NCBI GenBank assembly: GCA_019454045.1
Contig: SKCR01036121.1
Location: 48,514 to 112,513, forward strand
Origin: Zanthoxylum bungeanum
Taxonomy: Eukaryota; Streptophyta; Magnoliopsida; Sapindales; Rutaceae
Direction: 5' to 3'
DNA: 64,000 nucleotides
Shown: piece after piece, positions 20,140-32,242 of the stretch
Layout of the letters: the number at the start of each line of letters is the position of its first letter
How positions within the stretch are numbered: position 1 is the first letter of the stretch
Position numbers and translations under genes: made by a program
The notes under the pieces: model-generated
Database searches by the model: none
What the model was told of the DNA's origin: nothing
Seen by the model: only the letters and a program-made list of their open reading frames with translations

Positions 20140-22575
20140 TGTAGGAGCAAAGCAAGATTTCCCACTATGCCTATGACATTGGCGACCACAACACCGTTGA
20201 GCTCGCAGCTCGTAGAGGGGTGTTTGCGGTGCGGTTTGGGTCAGTTTTTTCGTTTTACACTTCAAACCGTGCAGGTTGGAAATTTAGGAAATTAGAAATC
20301 GAAATCGTATATTTGATAACGAAAACTGTGGTGGTTTGGGTCGGTGGTTCAGCGGTTTGGCTCGGCGGTTTGGATTATAAATTTTTTAAAGAACATTTTG
20401 TGTGTTTTCACATAATAATTGAAGAGAAAAAATACTTAATTTTCATTTATACATTGCATATTGTCATATGATCATTAAATATCTTAAATTTCATGGTTAA
20501 AGAAAAAGAAAAATATAAAATAATATCTAATTTGAACGCAGGTCGGCGGTTTAGGTAGTTCGGGTGACAATTAGGGTCAAAATTTGCGGTTTATGCGGTT
20601 CGGATCGCGATTTGGTCAAAATCGAGGACCGACCCAAAATTTACGATTTGGTTCATTTTCAATATTTTTCAAACCGCGCGGTTCGGGTCGGGTTACGGTT
20701 TGAACCGAAATCGTGCACACCCCTAGCTCGTAGATAGTAAAAATAGTCGCACGGGGGAACTAATCGAGAATAAAAGTAGTCACACAGTATAAGACACTGG
20801 GAATGATTTAAGGTCGTATTACACCCCTTGTAAGGTCTGAACGTAAACCCGTTTGGGTTCATAATGGTCCCTTACCGATGCCAATAAAATACCATGGTTC
20901 AAAAGAGGATTCACAAGTCTTATATTTCATCACACACATAAGCAGTTTATATCACACACAGTGCAATACTTTAGAGAATTACAAGATACCCAGAAATTAT
21001 CAAAGCAGTAATAAAATATGGATTAAACATATCTTTCTGACATGGCTTCAAAGAAGCCGGGCTGGAAAAAATTATTTTGTCCAGATTTATATTAATATGA
21101 TGACGGACATGTTGGATGCCTGGTCGGATTTTCTACGCAAACCGGAAACGTTAGAAACATAAAATCATCCATATAACAGTCGAGGCATGCTAAAAACCAG
21201 TAACATGTTAAGGTTATACATAATCAACATAATAATAAAAAGATTATAATGACAATATAAAATAATCAGAATTGATAAAGCGATAAGAAAAGGGACACGT
21301 GCAACCGTTTCCAAGTGGTACGTGGAGTTGTATCCCAAGTGCATACCATATTACTGTCCATTTGGAATCGGCTATGAAATTTACTTATGGGTTTCCATCC
21401 TATATACCACATAGAGCAAGCATACGGGACCAGATGTAGCTAGTTTGAGCGGTCGAAGTTAGTGTGTGATAGTTGTATGTCCGACCGGACATACATTATG
21501 TCCAACCGAATATACGACGTCAGATCAGAAAATGAAAAACAAGTAGAATGGACATTAGGGTGCCCTCAGGTCACTACTTTTTGTATCGCCGGCTCAAGAA
21601 ATGCCTCTGAAAAGTTTTGGTTGGTTGCAGGATCAATTACTGGAGTAAAATAGTTGTTACTGTTTTTTTAGTGTTTCTTAAGTTCCCAGAAGAGAGAGAG
21701 AGTCCCCAAAGCCTTCAAAAGTCCTCACAAACGTCCCTCTTCTGTGTGTTTGTTCCTCTGTTTATAGAGTTTAAGGTTGTGTTTATTGGGGAAATGATCC
21801 ATTTATTAAGGAAAACGTTTTAAGAAAGAAAATGAGTGGTAGGAAACAAAATCCCTAATATATTTACATATTTGTCCTCTTAGGATCTAACCAAACATAT
21901 ATTACTAGTCCTAGATTTATTCACAAACTAATTGAAATAAATCTAAGTTAACCACAACACAATTGCATACCTTACTTCTTGTAGAGATGCTCTTAATCAA
22001 ACTTAATTGATTGCTTAACTCAATAAGCAAATGCTCTTATTTATAGGAGGGAAATCAAGTCACTATGACTTCACATGCATTACTTCCTATTAGCTCACAT
22101 GCATTTGGAAGTAAGCATTGATTACTATGTAATCACATGCATTAATTACTATGTAATCACATGTATTTGGATGCATAATGAATTTCTCTAACCCTTCCAA
22201 AAATGTTACTATCATGGGTGTACCATATGTTCCCCATTTAACATTTTACTAATTGTTGTTATTTAACAACTTTTGTTTTTACTTAATAATTTCCAACAAC
22301 AACTTAATAATTTCCAACAGTGAGGTTAAAATGGAATTTGATAAATAAGGAAAGGAATTGAATCCAACTGCAAAACTGAAAATCGATAAATATCCGGTCA
22401 GACTTTAAGGCATGTCCAGCCGAATATATATGACATCCGGTCCGGTACGGATGTAGATAACATCCGTCCTGGATTTGACTATTTCTTTTGGATTTATTTC
22501 TAGCATTAAACCTTACAAGAAGTGTTCTCATAGGAGACTCATCATCAGATTATGCCTAAAAATACAGTGTCTACA
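20140..22575 (-). mobile_element. Probable solo gypsy LTR inside the coiled-coil remnant
   Basis: Bounded by TGTAGGAGC at the left and GTGTCTACA at the right, giving TGTAG...CTACA termini. It splits the coiled-coil frame. In reverse complement it starts TGTAGACACTG. No clean 5-bp duplication is seen (CCCAG versus ACTGG), so the ends or the mechanism are less certain. Repeated CCGGACAT/ATCCGGTC-like words lie near 21,480-21,500 and 22,395-22,465. A MITE is nested at 20,216-20,724. Confidence 0.55.
20216..20724. mobile_element. hAT-like MITE, 509 bp
   Basis: Termini AGGGGTGT...ACACCCCT form short inverted repeats. They are flanked by AGCTCGTAG at 20,207-20,215 and 20,725-20,733, an 8-9 bp duplication that fits hAT (8 bp) better than other superfamilies. 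The interior is dominated by GCGGTTTGGGTCGG-type words and their complements, giving a highly foldable element. No gene. Confidence 0.82.
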
Positions 22576-22717
22576 ACTGGTCGAAGGTTTGGAGGTGTCC
22601 TTAGAGCTGATCAGGGAGACATACCCCGACCTGGACTTAAGTGGGCTCTAGAAGGTCCTCCATGTTGCCAAGGGGGAAATAACCCTCGATGAGGCCTTCC
22701 CCAATCCAGCCCCCTGA

Positions 22718-23400
22718 CCTCAGTGCCTTCTGTTGCTGATGCTCTTGCTCTGGCCAAAGATGTTCTCAACCTATCCTCTTATGTCACCGATCATCCCCAT
22801 ACGAAAAATCATGAGGGGGCCTAAAATGTAATTTGAAAATTTTACTTAATAAAATTTCTTTTTTGTATACTCTCGTATATTTCCATTTTCACATCGAAGC
22901 ACATACAGAGTAAAGACCTATCTAGGGCACATTTTTCTTTCAATATTTGGCAATATTCTGCATTTTCATAATCAACTTGGTAATATAGCCGATCTATGCT
23001 CATCAACTGATTCCGCTGACCCAATAAAGACATTTCCTCATAAACCAATACTGATGCCCAAGCACGACAATGAGCTAACCTATTTTGATAATCTAATCTC
23101 GACAAGACCATTAGCCTGTCTATCGTCATTGTGATGTCCCAATGAGGCCATGCATTCCGACCTTATATCATGAGGCAACTTTCAACACTTAGAAAATTCT
23201 GAACCTCTTCAAAGGAATCCTTCGGTGTGGTCTCATACTCAAACAATTCACAAAATGCCATCCTCTTGGAGAATTTTTTGACACCTTGAGAACATTATCC
23301 CAATCTTTCAAGCCGACCTGAGCCTGCATTAGTTAGTAATAGCCAAAATTATGAGGTCGGGTTCCCCATCTCCATTCTTCTACTAGCTCACCATGTTCAT
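22718..23400 (+). other. 3' non-coding region after the coiled-coil remnant
   Basis: No gene recognised. A Met/Leu-rich minus-strand frame (22,842-23,129) has no recognisable motif. The region leads into the tandem array. Confidence 0.35.
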
Positions 23401-24405
23401 TCACAATCCCGAAGGCGTTTGACCTTATATGTCGTTCATCCCGGCGGGGTCTTAGGGGAGAAACTCCGACCCCAAACTATTCATAACAGAAATCTCAAGG
23501 GAATTTGGCCATCGATGCTGTTCGTCTTAGTATGGTCTTGGGGGAGATATTCCAACCCCACACCATTCAATATAACATGGTCACAGGGGAGAAATTCCAA
23601 CCTCATGCCAATAAATATAACATGGCCTCGGTGGAACGATTCTGACCCCGAGCCAACATAATCACTTGTCCACAAAGGGAATGATCTCTCATTATGCCAA
23701 TCTAGCAAGGCCATGAGTGAGAAACTCAGTCCCCATGCCAATAAATATAACATGGCCTTGGTGTAAAAAAACTGACCCCGCACTATTTAAAAAAATTGAC
23801 CACAATGGAATGATCCCTCCTTGTGCTATATACATCTCAATAAGGCCTCAGCGAAACAAATCCATCCCCGAGCCAATATAATCACTTGGCCACAATGTAA
23901 TGACCCCTCATTGTGCCATTATAGAAAGGCCAAGGGGGAGAAACGTTGACCATATACCAATAAATATAACATGGCCTCAATGGAAGGAATTTGACCCTGA
24001 ACTATTTGACAAATTTGGCCATAAGATAATGATCCCTCATTGTTCCATATACATCTCAATAGGGCCTCGCAGAACGAATCCAGCCTCGAGTCAAAAAAAA
24101 TCATTTGGCCACAAGGGAATGATCCCTCATTGTGCCATTCTCATGTATAATAAGGCATCGGAAAGACGTACCCAACCCTAAGCCATTCAATAAATTTAGC
24201 CACAAAGGAATGATTTCGCCTTGTGCCAATCTCACATAACATAATACATCGGTGGCGTCCCAAGTCATCCCCACAAGCACTGGTGATGGAGTCCCATATT
24301 AGGCTGCATAAAAACATAAATAGAATATGAAAAATGTAACTAGGTTAATGTATCATACACTTCGTACATACCCAAAAACATCAAGGCAATTGAGGGAGCG
24401 TAATG
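23401..24405 (+). repeat. Degenerate tandem array with long paired arms (Tat-like 3' region)
   Basis: Units of about 60-120 bp contain CCAATAAATATAACATGGCC and GGCCACAAGGGAATGATCCC. Individual units fold well. Examples: 23,532-23,566 (ATGGT/ACCAT plus GGGG/CCCC), 23,623-23,655 (TGGC/GCCA plus TCGG/CCGA), 23,887-23,918 (TGGC/GCCA plus ACAATG/CATTGT). The array continues beyond the inserted solo LTR at 43,025-43,320. Position between an internal remnant and a probable LTR is as in Tat elements. Confidence 0.7.
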
Positions 24406-25968
24406 TGATAAACGGTAAATATATCAATATTTACAGTCTCTTTGACTTAATATTTTATATAATTTCTTGAGTTTTGTGAATATTTTGATGTGTTTTATGT
24501 ATTTGGCAGATAAATAAGGTTTCAGAATTCACTGGAATCAAATCGGGGCCAAAACAGCGAAAAATAGACAAAAAAGGTAAAATCATCATTTGGTCGTCGC
24601 GACGCGCAACACTTCTGCGTCACGACCGCTAACATTCGCCAAATACATGTCAACATCAGAGAAACTTGCTATTATACGCACTTGCTAACATGCGCCGGCC
24701 ACGTGTCAACATCACAGCAATCTTGTTATCATACGCCGGACATGTGTCATCATCCCATACTGTCGACACTACACGTCATTACTTACGTCAGTGTCGTGGC
24801 GTGCAAGCCTTCACGTGTCGTGATGCCGAGCCAATAATTCAGCTGCCGACAACCTCATGCCATGTGTCATCATCTCAGCAAAGCGCATGCCATTTGTCGA
24901 AGATCAACGGCACATCGCGACGCGCAATGTTGCATGCATCGCGACGCGTGGACCAAATTTCCCTATAAATTGAGGCCGAAATCAGAATTCCAATTCATAC
25001 CTTTTTCTGGGGATTTCCTTAAGAATACTAAGAAGATTGTATCTTGTTTGTTTATTTACATTTTACTTTTCAGTCTTTATGTTACTTTTCAGTATGAGGA
25101 GGTAACTCCTTTCTGCTGGGGTGAAAGGTTAAGATTTTATTACTAATATTTAGATTAATCTCCCTTAATTAAAATATATAAACTATTTTAAAACCTGACT
25201 TAATGGGATACTGCCTTTATGGTCGGTTGAACTTAATTAAATTGATTTTAACCTGACTATATTGGATACCGCCTTTAAGGTCGGTTAGAATTAATTATAA
25301 ATCTGACTTAATCAGGATACCGCCTATATGGTCGGTTGGTAATGTCATGCAAAGTTTATATATTATAATAAGGGAGATATCTAAATTGAAAGTAATAAAA
25401 GTGGATCCTCTAACCCCCCCAATCATTTTCTTTATTGATTTATTTACCTTTTTAATTTCTACTCTTTACTTTATGTCATTTACTTTGTTTATGTCTTTAT
25501 TAGTCCTATATATGTGTTGTAACTAAATATCATATCTGGGGTTATGATGAATTCCAATATCACCGATTTATAATGGGTTATTTTACATTTTGGGTAATAT
25601 AAAGGTTTATTTATTGATCCTTAAGCTTAATGCTTCTTGTTAACTGACCATTAATAAGATTGATTTGGTAAACTTAAAATGAACTTGGAAAATAGATTTT
25701 AGGTTTCAGCCTTAGACTCAATAGCTCACGATCTTACCTTGGGGCAAGAGACTCTTAGGTAGATTTCCATATAGGATAGGAATATACATGTCGGACGGGG
25801 GTAGCCATAATTGGAACTTAATCTTAATGAATTCAGGTAACTTGGTTAACAAAGGAATATGATTAATTGGGTTATACTGGGTATTTGCATCTGACCATCG
25901 GAAGAAGCTTTTGCATAAATTCGTGTTCCAGGTGAATAAAACGATATATTGCACAAACATGAGATAAC

Positions 25969-28405
25969 TGTTGGGGTTGGTGCTCAGAGCGCCAATCCGG
26001 ACCGTATTTATGTCTGATTCATGAATACGAACATCCTCATTTTCCATAATATTACTATCTTATTGGTTGCACCTCTTGTTCTTATATACATATTCGATCT
26101 AATTATTATATTGAAACTAAATCTGATTTAGTGATATGTATATATTAGACAAAGACCCGATAATATATAATGTAGTGCGCAGTTACAAAGTAGTTTGTGA
26201 TTGACATTGGGAAGTGTCACTACTAGAAATATATTATCAAATAAAGTTCATGGTCAATATTTACTAACACGGGTCGGTTAGTTAAATCCGTTGAGACCCG
26301 TTTATGTCGTATATCGAGACTTGGTCTGATGGTTTATCTCAATGAACCATGAGTCTTGGAGACACGTATAGACATGTAGGTGTTTATAGTGGAAAACACT
26401 GAACGACTCACTGAAGATTCTTAATGGATGGTACACCAACGTCAATAAGAATCTTCTCAGGTTGAGTAGCATAGTGGTCCTTTGACTTGAGATACCACTG
26501 TGGATGTATGAGACATCATCCACACTTAGATGGCAGTCACGTCACCGATCTATTTAGATCAGACCTCCGCCTGTTCATTGGGTATGGACCGATCCTCAGG
26601 ATATCTTGTGTGTATCAAGATAGGATCCGTCAGTTCTGTGTACAGAGCATAGGTAGTCCAAATGTGATTAGCAATATGTTAAATCTATGGCCATAGTATA
26701 CTTCGGAAGTAAGTTTCGAATGTTATTTAGAGATTGCTAATGGATACGTCGACATGATTATACCTATAGAGATTTGACGTTTATATCTATATCTCTAGGA
26801 TAATCTGTATACCTGTGACAGAGGGATTATACGAATGTAATGACCTCGACCTGTATGATTCAGCTTCATCATAATTTACGGGTGGGTAAATTATGGACAC
26901 GAAATTGGATTGCATGACGGATATGCCTGAATCTAGAGAGTCTCACTAGTGAAATATACTCGTAGAGCACTATGACAACTTTTATGAATAATACTGATTA
27001 TTTATAAGTCGTTTAAAGATTAAACGAAAAATACATGCGAAGGGACCTAATAGTCATTTCTTAATTTTTGTGTATTTGTACTTAATGATAGATTTTATTA
27101 AATACACATTAATTAAATGTCAAATTGTGATATTTGACATATATCATAAATATATATGAATTTGGATATTTAAAATAAATATTATACATATATTAAAATA
27201 TTTGTATTTAAAGAATTATTTAATTATTTAATTGTTAAATAATAAATTAATTAAAAATATAAATATCTTAAGTTTTGATATTTTAGGAGATGTCTTGAGT
27301 TGCTTTTGTTTACTTGTTGAATTTTCATTAAAGTTGTAATGATCAAATTAACAAGTTGATAAAGTAAGCTTTAAATGAAACAAAAATATCTAGATATTAA
27401 TATTTTGCTTCCAATTTTTGCCAAGGAAAATTTTGTGGAGTATATATTTTTTTGTTTCATTTTCATTAGGTAAGGAGTTCATAAGTTTCAAAAAAAAAAC
27501 ATATTAGAGTTGAGAGAAAAAAACTTGGAGGCTAAAGAAGAAAGCTTGGAAAAATCTTGTTTTTGTAAGTTTTTCTTTAAAGTCTTCAATATAGAAAATA
27601 TTTCTAACATGCTTAGCTTCATCTTGTGTTGCTTTGATGTTGTCTCTTTACTTATAGTTTATGTTTTAATTGGTTGTGAACTTGTATGAAATATGTTTGC
27701 ATGTATGGTTTCAAAGTGAGCTTGAAATGGTTTCATAAGCTCTCTTTTGATTATTTGATAATCAAGTTGCCATTCTAGATTTGCTAAGCCACTCATTGAT
27801 GACCTAGAATTGTTCTTGAGTTGTTTCATGATGGTGAGACTTGTTTGGTGTTGTAAAGTTTGAATTGAAGTAATGGATTTAATGGATTTGGTGAAATTGG
27901 TCAATTTGATGAAATTGTAAAATTAGGGTTCTTAACCCTTTCCAAATTTGGGGATTTTCATATATGTGATGTATTATGGAGTGTATATGATGCATATTAA
28001 TTTTTGGGTTGATTGGATTTGATCTTGGCATGTTTTGAACATAAAATGACCAAATTACAATTATCCAAAAATTTGGGGTGTGTTCGGCAATTAGACAAAA
28101 AAAGGGTTTTTGTTGCAATCTGATTTTGACATGTTGGACATGTTGGAAATCATTTTAGAAATAATTTAGAATCATCCAAAATTATATTTGACAATTTTAG
28201 GAATAAAATGATCAATTTGTAAAGTTGTGGGGTAATTCGGTAATTACCAAAAAATTTGATTTCTTGTGTAATTTTTCAGAATTTGATAATTGGATAATTA
28301 AATAAATAAGTTTATATAATTGATCCAAGAAAAATTTTGAAATCGGAAAATTTTGATTTTCCGCGTTTCCGCTGCGTTACCGGACTTCGCCATAAAACCC
28401 CAACA
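25969..28405 (+). repeat. 5' LTR of the large non-coding copia element
   Basis: 2,437 bp, TGTTGG...CCAACA. It aligns along its whole length with 40,268-42,745 with scattered substitutions and small indels, more diverged than the LTR pair of the LOG element. Frames within it are not genes. Confidence 0.92.
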
Positions 28406-28408
28406 AAA

Positions 28409-28420
28409 TGGTATCAGAGC
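28409..28420 (+). other. tRNA-Met primer binding site
   Basis: TGGTATCAGAGC, the standard plant copia primer site complementary to initiator tRNA-Met, three bases after the 5' LTR. Confidence 0.92.
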
Positions 28421-31400
28421 AAGTCTGATTCTGGACACCCTGATATGATTATGCCTTTTAAATTCATTGTTTAATTTAATCTTTACTTGATGCATGCATG
28501 TGTTTATTTAATTTGATTAAATAAAGTATAAGCATCTTTTGCGGAAAATCCCTAATTAATAAGGTTTTAAAGTAACTAGTATTTGGAATACTTGTTTCTT
28601 GATCCGTCTTGTCAATACGGTTTACGAATATTTTTCCGTGACTACATCCGAGACCGTGCCTCTACTGTGAGGGTATAGCCGATAGAGATTTATTTATGCC
28701 ATATGTATATCAGATACTAGATAAATTCAAGCAAAAGCGGAATCCTGAACGTGCCCTAGCTGTCAGGGTTACGCAAGTAGCTTGAGTTTATCATTGGCGA
28801 GTTTAACCTTGGTACGCTCCTTGTGAACGTGCCCTAGCTGTCATAACGAGAAATGACCAGGACCGAAACCCAGAAGTCACTATTGAGTGATTGACAAATG
28901 AGTTGTCTACCTGATGAATATATGTAGGCGAGACCGTGCCTCTGCTATGAGTCGAAATATATTCATGGGGTCCACTTCCCATTATGGAATTCGATTTAAT
29001 TATTGAATTCTCATTTTTCCGTTGGGGATTACGGTATTACGTAAAATAGTGGGAGGCACTGCTAAGTTTAAAATATTTCATAACTTAGACAGTGTGTATT
29101 ATTATGGAAATTGCCGCTTGTTCGTTTCCTTATTCTATTGTTTATATAGAATTGAACTTTTATCCACTGCACACATATTTTGATATGTTATCTTACTTGA
29201 CTATTGGTTGCAGTTATTCTAGAATAGGTTCTAGATACTACTAGACTATGATATTATTATATTGGTCTAAACTATCGGGAACTGTTGTTCTGATTTTCTT
29301 GAAAAAATCCAGATGGTTAATGACTTAGTTTCTAAGTCATGACAGATGATCTAGATAGATATCCCTTTCAGGATATAATACTTTAGAGAGAATAGTTTCT
29401 TGTGCAGTAAGAATTGACACGAATAAGTTCATGTCTCGAGATTCTTGACTGGCATTAAGAAAGCCCCATTAGGTATTTGTTTATCTAGTAATGGCGTTTC
29501 TTAGCTTTAATGACCTTTAGAGGCAATGTGTCTGACACAATTTGCTAATCAGTTGTTTGCAATTTTTGTGAATAGTTGATTACAAATAGTAAAGCTAAAG
29601 AAAGGAGATGCGTAGAGTTGTGTATAGAAAATATCGATTTTCACAATACTACAACTATAGGTATTGGATATCAGATCTCCCGTCTAGTTATTTAAAATAT
29701 TAGTTAATGATTGTTTTGATATTTGATATTTGATATCGGAACTTGCGACTATTGGATAGTTACTTGTTCTTTATAAACAATTGTTATATATTTTAAATAT
29801 AACTAGTAGTGTCATTGACGTAGAGATAAACATTAAGAAAAATTATTCGGTAAAGTAAATAATTTAGAATGGTGCTTATGAGATTTTATCACTTAAGCAT
29901 TGGATGCTTATTCCGTATGGTAAAGGATGGTTTGATATGAGATCATACTACATATCCTTATCCATTTAATGAATATTGTATTCGGGAAGGTGATTAAAAT
30001 CTCGTTTAACCAATGATTTGTCATTGGACCACCAGATTTATTAAATTGATACATTAGATGTATGTAGTTTAATGAATTGTAATTGCTTAAGGTAGTTTTT
30101 TTTACTTCGTAACTTAGTTTATGAATTGTCATAACTTAGTTACGTGTTTCTGAAGGAACACATATTGAACGTCTTGAAAGTATCAAGAACTTTCAATCTG
30201 TTCTGATGAAACGTAGATTGAACATTTTTTTACTTGTTCAAATATATTCAATCTGAAGTTTTTTTAGAACTCTATCCTTAAAATTCATTACATGTCTTTG
30301 AACTGTTCAAAGATCTTTGATACGATCAACATATGAATGTAAAGCAATTAGTTCTAAGGTTATTCAGTGAATATGATTCTTATTCAATATTATTCTTCCA
30401 CGATTCCATCTTGATGGAATTGAGTAGTGGGAGCAGTCGAATCTTATATGATTGATTCGTTTGATATTGAATATTACCGAATTAGTTTCAATACTCTTGG
30501 GGATATGCTCCAATAAAACTAGTTCATCTTTTTAATTTAGGTTCCATTAATTTCTACAGTTACATATATGATATGTATAGGTAGAAAATCCGAATCTTGA
30601 AAAGTTTGAGATTTGAATCTTTCTTTTATATAATAGTTATATAATGGAAATTACTTACACCTCGAAGGTATAAGTAAAAGTTTATCGTTCATATTTGATA
30701 GAATATTGTATTCTATTTGATATAATATCTTTCCTACGATCCTAAGTAATAAAATCGTTTTATTACTTGGTGTGTAACATCGGATGTTAACAATTGTAGA
30801 AAATACTTGACTTATTGAAGTCAAATGTGAGAATGATAAATTATAATGGAACTACGTAATTAATAAGATGAAACAACCCTTATACATCTTCTATATAAGT
30901 CTAATAGGATATCAGAATCATTTACGAGTATTTGATACTTAATGGTTCTGTTGTTTTCTTACCGAAGAAAATTATCATATAACTTATAATGGAAGCAATA
31001 TTTGATATCGATTATGGAAGTTCACTATTGAACCATAGATCTAAGATTGTTCGTAGCTTACTACGATCAAGTTTTGAACTTGATTAAGCTTTAATTATGA
31101 AATAGTTCATGATATGTGCTAATTGTTTGCGCAGCAAAAGCAGGGTGAGCTTATTAAAGGTTTGACCTTTATAGTATGACAGTGAGAAAAGTTATACTCA
31201 GCAATCTATTGTAGATTCTGAGAAAACTTGTCTCTAGTAATGCTAATTGAACAATTAAATATATATTGGTTAATGTTGATATTAAACTGTATATTTTAGC
31301 TAAAGAATGCAAAGTGGCATTTTTGAATGACTTATTCAGATAATAGATCAGTTGTGATTTCTTCTGGAATGGCCCTAGAGTTTGTGTTCTGCTGAGATCG

Positions 31401-32242
31401 CAGTTTAGTGTGCTAGCTTATAGAGCCTATTGTAGACTCGGATAAGTCTTCCGGAAATCAGTGTTCTCTATTTTTGATATCAGTCAGATTGTCTGATCTT
31501 GTCAAAGTATAGAGAATACATATGTGATTGAAGGGTTAGTAGGAGCGTACAAATTACTTTCTAGTGTTATATATCCTAACAACATTATCATTATTATAGT
31601 AATAATGAGATGTTTGTAAGGTAAAAGGTTTACCTATGTCTTCTTTACTCCGTGATAGAAGTGGGAGTAGTCTCTGTTATATTTGATATAAAGATTTATA
31701 TATGATATAAAACTTGGAGACTTGTGAGATACTCCTATTAGTTGTGCATTAGATATGATCTAATAAAGGACATAACAATGCTATTTGTATGACAGTTAGT
31801 ATAACTGTTAGACAGTTGTTGTATGTCTTATATACTGTATTCATCTTTCGTAAGGGATAATTCCTTTTTCGAAAGAGTAATTGATTAGGATGTCTAATCA
31901 ATCTTATGTATCATGGGATGATGACATAATGAATACTTTATTATGTACGATTAAAGATATCGATTTAATCGTAATTGTTACGAGTTATTTTGATACCATA
32001 TAGACCATAGGATGGATCTTGAAACATGTTCTTTGTGATCTTTGAGATATTAAGAATGAGTTTCCAATTCATTGAGCATACAGTCTGCAACCATTAGGGT
32101 CATATTAGTTTTGAGACTAATTATGACGTTAGAAAGTCTACGTCATAAAGAGTCAGAAAAGATGCAGTGGGAGTGTCACAGAGGATTCTACTTTTTCAGT
32201 GGAATTAGATGCAACTTATGAAGTATTGACTTATGAAGTTGC
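28421..32242 (+). other. Non-coding internal region of the large copia element
   Basis: No frame longer than about 75 codons and no retroelement domain. The leader has four motifs at about 28,652, 28,748, 28,825 and 28,931 (GACCGTGCCTCTACTGTGAG and GAACGTGCCCTAGCTGTCAG types). GTGGGAG words recur (30,427, 31,664, 32,168), resembling the real polypurine tract. Confidence 0.7.

Larger units (their letters stand above)
19754..22717 (+). pseudogene. Coiled-coil reading frame remnant of a gypsy-type element, split by a solo LTR
   Basis: Coding-like segments lie at about 19,754-20,139 and 22,576-22,717. The first encodes a Glu/Lys/Leu-rich heptad-type coiled coil of about 125 residues with two internal stops. 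The second continues with LELIRETYPDLDLSGL, a stop, and DEAFPNPAP before TGA at 22,715-22,717. A coiled coil followed by a YPDLDLS-like motif and an acidic Pro-rich end is seen in many plant retroelement-associated gag-like proteins (family knowledge, recalled, not searched). The N-terminus is missing because the frame abuts the truncated copia integrase. Function unknown. Confidence 0.5.

Noticed and set aside
19884..20189. 101-codon Ser-rich minus-strand frame
   Set aside because: Opposite the coiled-coil frame; Glu/Lys-rich coding always yields Ser/Leu/Phe-rich antisense frames.
20140..22575. Full retroelement between the coiled-coil fragments
   Set aside because: No second LTR, primer site or polypurine tract found inside; better read as a solo LTR, with the reservation that the flanking duplication is not clean.
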